NCBI RefSeq assembly: GCF_030867145.1
Contig: NC_134414.1
Location: 23,306,810-23,370,809, forward strand
Reading direction: 5' to 3'
DNA length: 64,000 nt
Origin: Opisthocomus hoazin
Taxonomy: Eukaryota; Chordata; Aves; Opisthocomiformes; Opisthocomidae
Shown here: positions 12,101 to 24,100 of the stretch, piece after piece
Layout: every line of letters starts with the position of its first letter
Numbering within the stretch: the stretch's first letter is position 1
Made by a program: the position numbers and the translations under genes
Notes under the pieces: generated by a model
What the model was told of the DNA's origin: nothing
The model's input: the letters and a program-made list of their open reading frames with translations, nothing else
Databases searched by the model: none

Positions 12101-15100
12101 TACTTTTTCATAGCCTGAACCTCTTTATTTGTCCATACTGTATATTTGCACTTACTACTAAATATTTCACATTTATTTCTTTACATTTTTAACACTACTT
12201 CAGAAGATCAGTATGCAGCATGTCAGCTAATGGAAGATATATCCATTAGCAGTTTCAAAGTATATCAGTATTTATTGTGAAATAAGTCTTCATGAAAGTA
12301 TGACTTAAAATCTGCTCCTATATTAGTCTCTTATCAGCTGTACTCAGAATATTATTGAAGTATTTTGTGTAAATTACTTGTTCAATTTGAAGGTAGCAAT
12401 TTCAGTAATTTAATAATGGAAAGTACTGCTGCCTCAGATAAATTTTTATGTAATTTTTTAAAAAGGTCTGACAGAAATATCCAAATACATAAAAAATAAT
12501 ACAGTGAATTTGTTAACTGAAATGTTCAACACCTTTAAGTCTACCAGGCACCGGCAGTATATAGCATGTGAATAACATAAATGGGAATTTTGCTATAAAC
12601 TTACGTGAGAGTTAGATCAGCTCTTAAAACTTGGTGTTGAGAAGACTGTTCATAGCCTTTACAGGCTTCTAATGCTTTGTGAATGCTAGTTTCAACCAAT
12701 TTACTTATTTTTGTAGTCAAAGGCAACATTAACTTCATCTATGGGAAGACCAGTGACAGGAACTGTGCAGGTAAAAGTTTCAGTATTTACATTTTATATT
12801 CATTTGGAATAATGAAGTTTTATGATCAGTGTTTGGGTTTGATACAAGTATTGAAAAGTTAATTGAAATTATACAAATCATTACACTTCTAATTTGTCCT
12901 TTCTTGAAAATACGATTGTCAAAAGAGGGTTCTGATGAGTTATTTGAACACAAGTACCAATGTAATGCTTTTTAACGCTTGCTGGCGTGCAATGAATATT
13001 TTTTCATGGATAAAGGAGAGAGGTAGATTCTGGTTTTCATGTTTTTCTTGTGTACTTATGCTCTAATAAGAATCTGCTGCAGTTTGCCCTGGTGAGGCCC
13101 CATCTGGAGTACTGTGTCCAGTTCCGGGCTCCCCAGCTCAAGAAAGATGAAGAGCTACTGGAGAGAGTCCAGCGGAGGGCTACGAGGATGATGAGGGGAC
13201 TGCAGCATCTCTCCTACGAGGAGAGGCTGAGGGAGCTGGGCTTGTTTAGCCTGAAGAAGAGAAGGCTGAGAGGGGACCTTATAAATGCCTACAAATATCT
13301 GAAGGGTGGGTGTCAGGAGGACAGGGCCAGACTCTTTTCAGTGGTGCCCAGCGACAGGAGAAGGGGCAACAGGCACAAACTGAAGCATAGGAAGTTCCAT
13401 CTGAACATGAGGAAGAACTTCTTCCCTCTGAGGGTGACGGAGCCCTGACCCAGGCTGCCCAGGGAGGTTGTGGAGTCTCCTTCTCTGGAGATATTCAAAC
13501 CCCACCTGGACGCGGTCCTGTGCAGCCTGCTGTAGATGACCCTGCTTCAGCAGGGGGGTTGGACTAGATGACCCACAGAGGTCCCTTCCAACCCCTAACA
13601 TTCTGTGGTTCTGTAATTTACTAATGACTCTCCCACCACCACACTTAAGTATATTGACTTAATATTAAATATATCTATAGCCACTATATTCTTTTGTGTC
13701 AGCCCAGGTGGGAAACAGGCATTAATCAGAGGGTATCAAGAGTAGGGCTGTTCCCTCAGGGAAGGCATCCAGGAGACTAGAGGGAAATCGCATGGCCAGC
13801 AGTGCAGGGATCTCACCAGCCAGAACGCAGTCCCTGAGCAAGGCAAGTAGTATCCACCCAGAAGTGATGGCCATGTCCACCCAAAAGTCCAGAACATAAG
13901 GCAGTATTATGGTGATGAGGCAGGTCCAAGGTCAGGTCAAAAAGCCAGTGCATAAGCCAGGGTTAGGACCAGTGATCACAGGCCAGGTCCACAGTGACAA
14001 GGCAAGGCTAAGTTAGTCCACAGTCTGAAATCTGGATCAAGGGACTCTGTGGCCAGATGTTGCTGTGGCTGATGTAGAAACCAGTAGTCCTCCAATAAAG
14101 CTCAGGCAGGGGCTGAGGGATCAGGGTTGAGCTTAAATAAATCTCATGGACCCATGGGTAGTGTGTGTGGCTGAAGGCTTCAGGTGAGTCTGGCCAGGGC
14201 TCTTAAGGTTTACTAGTGCACTCAGTGTTCTGACGGGGAAGTTTAATAAGCTGGCATGGGCTGGGGTGAGACATTCTTGTGTTGGGAGGCGTTGTCCGGT
14301 AATAAGTTACAAGTACAAAAAATTTTTTGTTTGTTTGTGCCTCTCTTAGTTTAGATAAAGTAGAACATTCTGATACATAATCTTATATTCTTTTTATTGT
14401 CAATAAAAATTTAAAAGCAACTGAGTTCTGAAACAGTGTGACAGTGAGCTAAAGTACGTTACAGATCTCAAGACCAACAATTCTTAAGAACTTTCTAAAA
14501 GTAAGAGATGTGTGAAATTAAGTGTTCTGAACACGTATAAAATTTACACAAAGTAGTCAGTGTTCCTTTGTGTCAGTTACAGTTTCCGAATAGTCTTTGC
14601 TCCTCTACTTTGTAGACAGTTATCATAGAATATCAAGTTGGAAGGGACATCAAGGATCATGTGGTCCAACCTTTCTTGGCAAAAGCATGGTCTAGACAAG
14701 ATGGCTCAGCACCCTGTTCAGCCAAATCTTAAAAGCGTCCAATGTTGGGGAATCCACCACTTCCCTGGGGAGGTTGTTCCAACGGCTGATTGTTCTCATT
14801 GTGAAAAATTTTCCTCCTGTGTTCAATCAGAATCTCCCCAGGAGTAACTTGTACCTATTACCCCTTGTCTTTTCCATGTGACTCCTTGTGAAATAGGTGT
14901 CTCCATCTTCTTTGTAGCCACTCTTTAAATACTGGAAGATGGTGATAAGGTGTCCCCTAAACCTTCTTTTCTCAAGGCCGAACAAACCCATGTTATATAA
15001 TGTATAAAATTTGAGAAATAAGAACTTTTTAAAAATTACTCAGTTTACTGAGGTGGTAACAACTAATTTTTGTATTTAAAGGTTTTGTAATGTGTAACTG

Positions 15101-18100
15101 ATGTCCATACTGTTCACAATCTAATTTTTAAGAAGATTATGTTAATATGTCTTCCTTTTTATTTAAGGATGGCGTTGCTCGACCAATGACAGCAGTGCAT
15201 GCTGCAGGTTACACAAAGACAGCTATGAGAGGTATGGTTTGTAGAAATCACAAGCTGCCAGAGGGAGATGTTATTTTACAATTTTCAATACTCTGTTAAT
15301 TTTGCAGGTTCTTCATTTGATCCTCTTGGCCAAGCAAGAGGTCCTGCTCCACCTCTGGAAATGAAAAATTCAGACGGGTTTGTTCTTTTTTGCATTAAAT
15401 TATTTCAGAGCATTAACAGCAACAAAAACCCCAGCCAGGGGCAGAGTTTAAAAACATCCAGGCAGTTACGAAACCTTGAGGACCCAAACTCTAAACTTTG
15501 TGGAATAATAGCACAAACATTTATAGATGTGATTAGCTGACTCGCCAGAGCAGTTGCACTGGCTTACAATAATGTCTGATTTCAGTGATTTCTGGTTCTG
15601 ACTGTAGCTCAGCAACCTGGATGTAGTTGTTGCCACACAGATGCTGTGACACTTGCATGGCATTGCAGAGGAGTATGGAAGAGTGTGTGACAGGCAAGGA
15701 GCACCATGGTTCATGCAGCTCTTCGGGAAGAACTTGGGGGAATTTTTCCTCCTCTTTTTCACTGTGCACTCTGACATTAGCACTTGAGGTAAAACTCAGG
15801 TGGTGAAAGTTTTGCAGGCTGGTGTGAATGTTGGGGAGTTCACTGAGAACAAGTCATTGAGCTTTTCAATACGAAAGTTGTATTCCTTAAATATAGCTAT
15901 GTAGGAATAGGGAATCCTACTGAATTGTTTGGTTATTTAACTGAGGAAGAAATCTAGATGAATAATAACTGTTTATTAAAATCTGCATTTGCAAGTGATA
16001 CTTTAAAGTTGCCTATGCAAATAAAGGTTCAATTAATTGCTCTTAATACAGTATTTGAAATGAAAGTTTTAGCAGCCCATGTGTTTGTTCTGTCATTACT
16101 TCTCCTGAACCAATTGGGTTTGTGAAATTTGCATGTCTGTCTGGTTCTCGTAAGAGGATTTCTGTTTTCTTAGGTCTCTGTTCTCAAATTAAAAGTGTGA
16201 GTGTGAAATCTTTGGAGGATCTTCTCTGGGCATAATTTCACAGTGTATTTTCTTTGATGGGAAAAAACAGTTTGTTGTGACACGATACATCCTTGTGTTG
16301 TTTTATTGAGAATATCCTGTGTAAAAGCTTAGTGTTCGCAGTTAAGATCCTAGTCTTAATCCTTTTATTGTTTTGGGTTTTTTTTTAGTTCAGAAGAGAA
16401 GATTAGGCAGTTGGAAAAAAAAGTGAATGAACTGGTTGAAGAAAGCTGCATTGCCAACAGCTGTGGAGACTTGAAATTGGTAATTTTTCGGAATTTCACT
16501 TCACTTTTGCTATTATGTGAAGAACAATTTGTATAGATAGATGTTTTAAGCTGACTTGGGTTCAAACACTTCAAATTATCAAAATAATCTCAGTTCTAAT
16601 TTTGCTATGACTCTTCTAATCCAGTGATATGTTGTATTGCCAAAAAAAGGTAGAAGCTGTATTTCTTGTGTATATATTTAAGATTTCAATGTTACAAAAA
16701 TTCCCTTCCCCATATCTCCAATGGCTTCTTCGTATGGGTCTGATCAGTTAGCCATACTGGCACAGAGTTGCCCACTCTAACCTGTGGATTCTGTGGGAGT
16801 GGGTGACCCTTCTTCAGTACCAGGCTTGTAATTGGCATCTTTGCAGAATTTCGTCCTCATATGCGTAAGGATCTTGTCTGAGTGACATTCCGTTTCCTTG
16901 ATGTTGCTTGGGCTTTTTGGATAATGTAATTTTCATCCAGGACTGGTACTTGGCACTAGGGTCAATCTCACTTAAACCACCTCCGCAGAGGGGGGCAGTT
17001 TGGTGCTACAGCATATGGTAGACGCTTTGTTGTTTTTCTTGCGCCATAAGGGGTCAGCAAGATGAACTATTTCATCTTTCAGTCCTTCACACGAGGGGAC
17101 CTTGCAAGCTAAGCAAACCCTGAAGTGCAAGCACCAGTATCCTTCGTAGGACAGTGGCCATAAAGCACCTTAGCGTTGGGTTCCAGTATGTCAAAATGAC
17201 CTCTTAACTCTTCCTTCTTAGGACCAGGGTTATGCTTTATTCCATATGCTTTGGACTGGCCAGCTCCAGCATCTGAACTACTGGAGGCAGAGCAGGCTCT
17301 ACTGTTAGAATTAATGAGGTACATTGGATTCTTAGGGTTGTAGACTTCCTTTGTGCCCATCCGTTGCCCTCTCAAGTTGATGCCATCTGATCCATAAGGG
17401 GGAAAAGTTAACTGAGGTGTAAGAGTTGATGTTTCTTGCTCAGTCATCTGAGCTGCAAAATCTTTTAGTCTAGGAATGTATTCTGAGGAGGTATTGTTAG
17501 AGTACAAGAACGGGTAAAGCATCTTACCTGATCTGCTTAATACTGTCCTATACAGATACTAGGCTAAATGGCCTTTGATTTGATCACAGAATCACAGAAT
17601 AGTAGGGGTTGGAAGGGACCTCTGTGGGTCATCTAGTCCAACCTTCCTGCTGAAGCAGGGTCACCTACAGCAGGCTGCACAGGACCTTGTCCAGGCGGGT
17701 CTTGAATATCTCCAGAGAAGGAGACTCCACAACCTCCCTGGGCAGCCTGTTCCAGTGCTCCGTCACCCTCAGAGGGAAGAAGTTCTCCCTCATGTTCAGA
17801 CGGAACTTCCTGTGCCTCAGTTTGTGCCCATTGCCCCTTGTCCTGTCACTGGGCACCACTGAAAAGAGCTTGGCCCCATCTTCCTGACACCCACCCTTCA
17901 GATATTTGTGAGCATTTATAAGGTCCCCTCGCAGCCTTCTCTTCTTCAGGCTGAACAAGCCCAGTTCCCTCAGCCTCTCCTCGTAGGAGAGATGTTCCAG
18001 TCCCCTCATCATCCTCGTAGCCCTCCGCTGGACTCTCTCCAGTAGCTCTTCATCTTTCTTGAGCTGGGGAGCCCGGAACTGGACACAGTACTCCAGATGA

Positions 18101-21100
18101 GGCCTCACCAGGGCAGTGTAGAGGGGAAGAAGAACCTCCCTCGTCCTGCTGGCCACACTCTTCTTGATGCACCCCAGGATCCCATTGGCCTTCTTGGCAG
18201 CCATGGCACACTGCTGACTCATGGTTAACCTGTCGTCCACCAGGACGCCCAGGTCCCTCTCCGCAGAGCTGCTCTCCAGCAGGTCCACCCCAAGCCTGTA
18301 CTGGTGCATGAGGTTGTTCCTCCCCAGGTGCAGGACCCTGCATTTGGCTTTGTTGAACCTCATCAGGTTCCTCTCTGCCCAGCTTTCCAGCCTATCCAGG
18401 TCACACTGAATGGCAGCACAGCCTTCTGGTGTATCTACCACACCTCCCAGTTTGGTGTCATCAGCAAACTTGCTGAGGGTACATTCTAAGAATGGAGATG
18501 AGAGAGATGCTATTCTGGCAAAATGGAACCAGCTTCAGGCCTTCTGGGGAACAGGCAAAGGTTACTTCAATAATAACATCGCTCCGGTGGAGTTTACACA
18601 GGAAAACCCCTTTTGCAGGTTTAAGGCTGTGGGTTACAGTTTAATGCCCAACAACAAAGATGAAGATGGCCTCGTGGTCTTGGTCTTTAACAGAAAGGAA
18701 GTAGATATTCGAAGCCAGCAACAGCAGCTTGTAGAATCACTACACAAAATCCTGGGAGGAAACCAGACCCTTACTGTCAACGTAGAAGGTGTTAAAACGA
18801 TGCCAGATGACCAGACAGAAGTGATCATTTACGTTGTTGAGCGTTCGCCCAACGGCACTTCGAGGAGAGTTCCCGCAACGACCCTCTATGCCCACTTTGA
18901 ACAAGCCAACATAAAATCATCTCTGCAGCAGCTGGGGGTCAGCCTCTCCATGGCCAGAACAGAGCTTTCCCCAGCACAAGTCAAACAGCTCCTGCAGAAC
19001 CCTCCTGCCGGTGTTTATCCTATTATATGGGAACAAGCCAAAGTTGATAATCCTGATCCTGACAAGCTTATTCCTGTGCCAATGGTGGGTTTCAAGGAAC
19101 TGTTGAGAAGATTGAAGGTCCAAGATGAGATGACCAAACAGCATCAAACTCGATTAGACATAATATCAGAAGATATCAGTGAGCTGCAGAAAAACCAAAC
19201 AACAACTATGGCAAAAATTGCACAGTACAAAAGGAAACTGATGGCACTTTCTCACAGAACCTTGCAGGTATTAATAAAGCAGGAGATCTAAAGGAAAAGT
19301 GGTTATGCTATTCAAGCAGACGAAGAGCAGCTTCGTGTGCAGTTAGATACAATTCAGTGTGAACTCAACGCACCCACACAGTTCAAGGGCAGACTGAATG
19401 AGCTCATGTCCCAAATCAGGATGCAAAACCACTTTGGAGCAGTGCGGGCTGAAGAACGGTATTACATAGATGCAGACCTCTTAAGGGAAATCAAGCAACA
19501 TCTGAAGCAGCAGCAAGAAGGCCTGAGTCACCTAATTAGCATTATAAAGGATGACTTGGAGGACATCAGACTTACAGAACATGGGCTGAACGAGAGCATT
19601 CCCATCAGAGGAGGAGTCTTCAGTTGACCTGGTGGATGCTGCTGGGCTTACACAGAACATGTTACTTCAGTTCATGGTTCACCTTCCAAGGCTAAAACTG
19701 TTGAGGTAAAATAAAACGTGTCTTCTAGGAGCAATGGTATTCTGGCTGTTATCTTTAGAGTTAGCAAAGCCTCTTCTAAGCTTTTGAACTTGACCTTTGG
19801 AAGGTTTATATTTTATAAAGCTGTATATGCTTTAATAAAAGAAGGAAAACTTAATCTGTTCAGATTTGATCAAATTCTCATGTTTTGGAGACTAAGAGCT
19901 CCAAAATTAATCACAAAGATTGCAAATGGTCTGTAATGGTCTAAGCCTTGCTACAAGTTGGGAAAATGGCATTGTTTGTCCATTGTACACCACGTCTATA
20001 TTTGTGAATCAATCAATGGGTTTGTAAGCTGTTAGCATGCTTGCTAGCACGGTTTTGGCCCAGGCTAACTAGCATTTTTCTAAACAGTTCCTAGATATGG
20101 TTGAAGGTGACTATGCATAAGGAACTGTTGCCAATGGGTAGTTTGAATGTATTCAGTCTGTTGTAGAGTGTAGTAGAGCAGTGTCGTGCCAGTTAGTAGT
20201 GGCTAAATAACAGGTTCTAGCCCATTTGATTTACATCTAGTATAGATGTAATTTGTGAGTTCAAGCTGTTTGGATAAGTTAGCATTTTTAATAAATGTTG
20301 TCTTTTTGTCTGACACAAAGCAATATTCATCTGTCTGCACTGATTCAGACAATTTCGCATAGCTCTAGGTCTTGTGAAACATGGTGGGTACGCAGCATTT
20401 AGTCTTATCTCAGCTGTCTTAATTTGTGGGTGGTCTTAGCTGCAGTTTGGATCTGTTAAGAAGCATGCAGTCCATCTTTTGATAGATCAGCTTTGTTAAG
20501 CTCTCTTTGTCTTTCCATTGACATCTACAATTCATTCAGCTCTTAGGAGCCACGCTGGACTCGGTGACAGTGAGGGCTTTCTTATCCTGAAGGGACTTTA
20601 TATTGTCCGGTGCTCCCCACAGACAGTGAAGGTTAGCCCTTTTAAGCAAGGTGATATTGTGTGCCTATGTGAAGCTTCTTGTGAGACTACATGTGTTATT
20701 CTTACAATCTTACCTATATTTGATGGTTTTCTTAAATAGTAATCCCTTATTTGTATGTTTTAGGCCTCCTGTAGGTGAAATATTCCATGTCACAGTGGCA
20801 GGAGCTGCCCTTTGTATCTAGCATTTCTTTAAGAAGCATACTTGGTTCGAGGTTTTCTCCTCTCTTTAAAGACAGCAGTTTACCTTTGGAACTAGGACAG
20901 CAAGAGTGTACTTTTCTTGTCAATGATTTTGTGTCTTCTGTAGTGTGAATATTTTCAAATACAGAATAGGACATTTACCCTGTTAGACTGTGACTGGAAG
21001 ATTTCAGTTGTCTTGAGGACTGTCTTTGCTGGATGGGTAACATCCCATGTCTTTTTGCCTGCTACAAAGAAGCATTGTATCAATTGGTTTTGAGAAAAAA

Positions 21101-24100
21101 GCTGTCCTGGCTCTCTGAATTAGTTATTGTTTCTCTGGATAAAAAGCCTGGTATATGCCTTTCTGCAGTTTGTACAGCAATTCCAGTGATCCAGATCAAA
21201 CTAAGACAAGATTGAACATTGATCATCTGGATTGTGGTAGGTCAGCCTGGACAGTTCTGGTATAAGGATGATACTGTACTGTGCGAGTACTGCCTTTATG
21301 CTTGAAACTACGAGGACAACTGTCTGGAATCCTGCTCTGCCTCAGTCATACTCCTTTCCAATGATTTATGGATTATCTGTTGAGCTAATAGCCTGATAGC
21401 TCCTTTGGAAAGAGGAATTTCACTTAGCATATCTTTGCCCAGCAGCACACACTGTAGAGAGTTTACTTCCTTGGGGAGTTAGCAAAAAGGCTCCTAACAG
21501 TGGAACTGTGAGTACTAAAGTGGAACTTAAGTCTGATGTTTAGACTAGATGGGTTCACCCTTCAAGGTGACAAAGATCCTCTTATATTGCACTTTTGTTA
21601 CAAATTTTTTTTTTCTGCTACTGATAGCTTCCTATCTGAAGTCTATCCATTTATTATGTCCATTTAGGATAAGCGTTCTTACAGACCCATCTGAATTTAT
21701 TTCTGATATAATGTCTGAATTTCACCTTCAGTAGGAGATGAGTCAACCTGTTCTGTTAGTTTTTCTGCAGCCTCTTGCATGTATGGCCAAGAATGTTCTT
21801 GGCTTCTTGATGTCAAAGGGTTGTTTCTTATGTAGATTGAACCAGACCATTCTGAGTGTCCTCTAGGATGTTTGTGTTAGTTTCTGACAAGTCCAGCAGA
21901 ATACCCATTTTCCTGCAGAAGTCATCAAAGTTGCCAACTCATTACCTATAAAACAGCCAAGTTGCATTTGCCTTCTACCATAAGGACTAAGAATCAAGCT
22001 CTATCTTTAGAAATGCTTCCTTCGCTGCTATCTGCCAAATATCTACCCTGAGTGCTACCTGTTACTTTTTTTTAACCATTACACCCTTGCAGAGGCATGC
22101 AGGACTGCTAATGGCACTTGTAGACCAGTAGCATTACTTGCATGAAGGGTCCTGACAGCAATCTGCAGAAGATTATCATTGGATAAATTAGTACTTTTGG
22201 AGTTACTCAAATTGTGAACACACATGTGAAATACCACTTGTGGACAGATAAAAAAGGGAAGCAATTTACCTGCGTCCATAATTAGTCAAAGTGTATGTAC
22301 AGCACATGTTTATGTAACATGCACGTTCCTGCTTTTGCTTTCTTCCTTCCAGCACCTTCCTGCACTGGGGTTCTGCAGCTAAGGAAACATGCCAAAACAT
22401 GCCAAGCCTAAATGCGCTCTTTTTTTTTTTTTTCTAGACATTTATATGCATTTTCTATGATTAATACAAGTAGAGTAAGCTTCTAGGGTCGTAAGTGATT
22501 GTGGCATGTATTATGTGTGTGACTATACTTCTCTAAAATTATACAGCTGAGCAGACTTAGACGTCTAACTGTGTGTCTGCTTATTGCTAATTAACACCTC
22601 TGTGGGGGTTGTATTGCTACTTTTCAGACATTGGGTACAGTCTGTGTATCTAAAGAAAGTGGACATCAGGATGTTCTTTTCATACTTATTTAAATGTACT
22701 TTTGCCATCTTGGGTTAGTAAGATTCAAGGCACTGCTGAACACTAGTATTTTATTTAAGGCTCTGGAAAAAGCAAAGGAGGCTGGAAGAAAGGAAAGAGT
22801 ATTGGTGAGACAACGTGAACAAATTGCTACTTCAGAAAACATCAACTTAGACCTCACTTATTCAGTAAGTGCTTAGAAATCTTCAGTGAGTGAAAGGTGT
22901 CAGTAGCAAACCTCCTAAAAAGACATTTCGGTATTTGCGAAGTGTGTTTGTATTGTAATGCTCCTAGCAGTGTACTAGATCAGATATGGTCTACATTTGG
23001 GGGCAGGGGAAGTTTATGAACATAAAGTGAATGACTTCTTGAAGTTAAGAACTTAACATTGGATTGCAAAGATCCAGTTATAGCATTGACTCTATTCCCT
23101 TGCAATCTCAAGTACCAGAGAAACAACGCAGTTAACATTAAGTGAAGGATACCCATTAGCATCTATTCCAGCTACCTGCTCACAAACAACACATGCATAT
23201 AAAAATATAAAAGGTGTAAACCCTGTGCTTCAGCAGGGGGGTTGGAGTAGATGATCCACAGAGGTCCCTTCCAACCCTTACCATTCTGTGATACTTTGAA
23301 AATGAGTAGTCTAGAAAAATGTAACATGGCAAGAGAAGAAAACAGAACAGATCAGACACTGCCTTTAGCTTGTACCATAAAGTGACAGAGAATATATTAC
23401 ATGAAATAGGATATATTACTATTCATAAATCCTGAATCTTAAAGCAGGTATCTAGATTTACATTCTGGTTTTCAAATTAATAGTAGACTTTATTTTAAAA
23501 AAGGATACAACATAAATAAAAATACTTAGGGGGAGTTTAAAGTTGCACTCGAGGTAGCACTGTAGAGAAAATTATTAACAATGAATACATTGATTTAGGC
23601 AGACCTAGTAATTTATTTTACGGTGAAGGTCAGAGTAAAGTTGAGTAGAAAATGTGGAGATATTTTCCCTGACACCAGCAGAACTTCTAGTTTGAAACAG
23701 TAGTTTGGAAAAATTCTTTCTTCATAAACTGAGTGACCACAGGGAGCAGGACTGTTTTCCGCATGTTGGCAGTCATAAATTACACACAGTTTCTAGAAAT
23801 TGTCTTGTATGAAGGTTTTTTAAATACCATTGCATTATAACATTGTGTTCACTTAGGTCTAAGGCCTACTTAGCATGACTTTTAATGGTAGCTAAGTACA
23901 AAAATAAAAGAATTACCTAGAATAAGTAGATTTGAAACTTGCTTTCTCTATGCCAATGTACAAGAGCAAAGGAACATTAAACAGGGAAGTTGAAAACTGG
24001 TAAAAGAAATACTTGCAAGGTAAATAAGTTTGAAATTACCTATTATGAATTCAAGTTTGAGAGAACAATGTTATTTTTTGTACATATAATTCCATTTTTC

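Noticed and set aside
15466..15783. 105-codon minus-strand frame in the intron after coding exon 6
   Set aside because: Composition looks random and it overlaps another chance frame; no domain or homologue recognised.
17665..18441. 258-codon minus-strand frame as a host gene
   Set aside because: It is the CR1 ORF2 C-terminus ([28 protein letters not shown]) and sits on a CR1 3' end.
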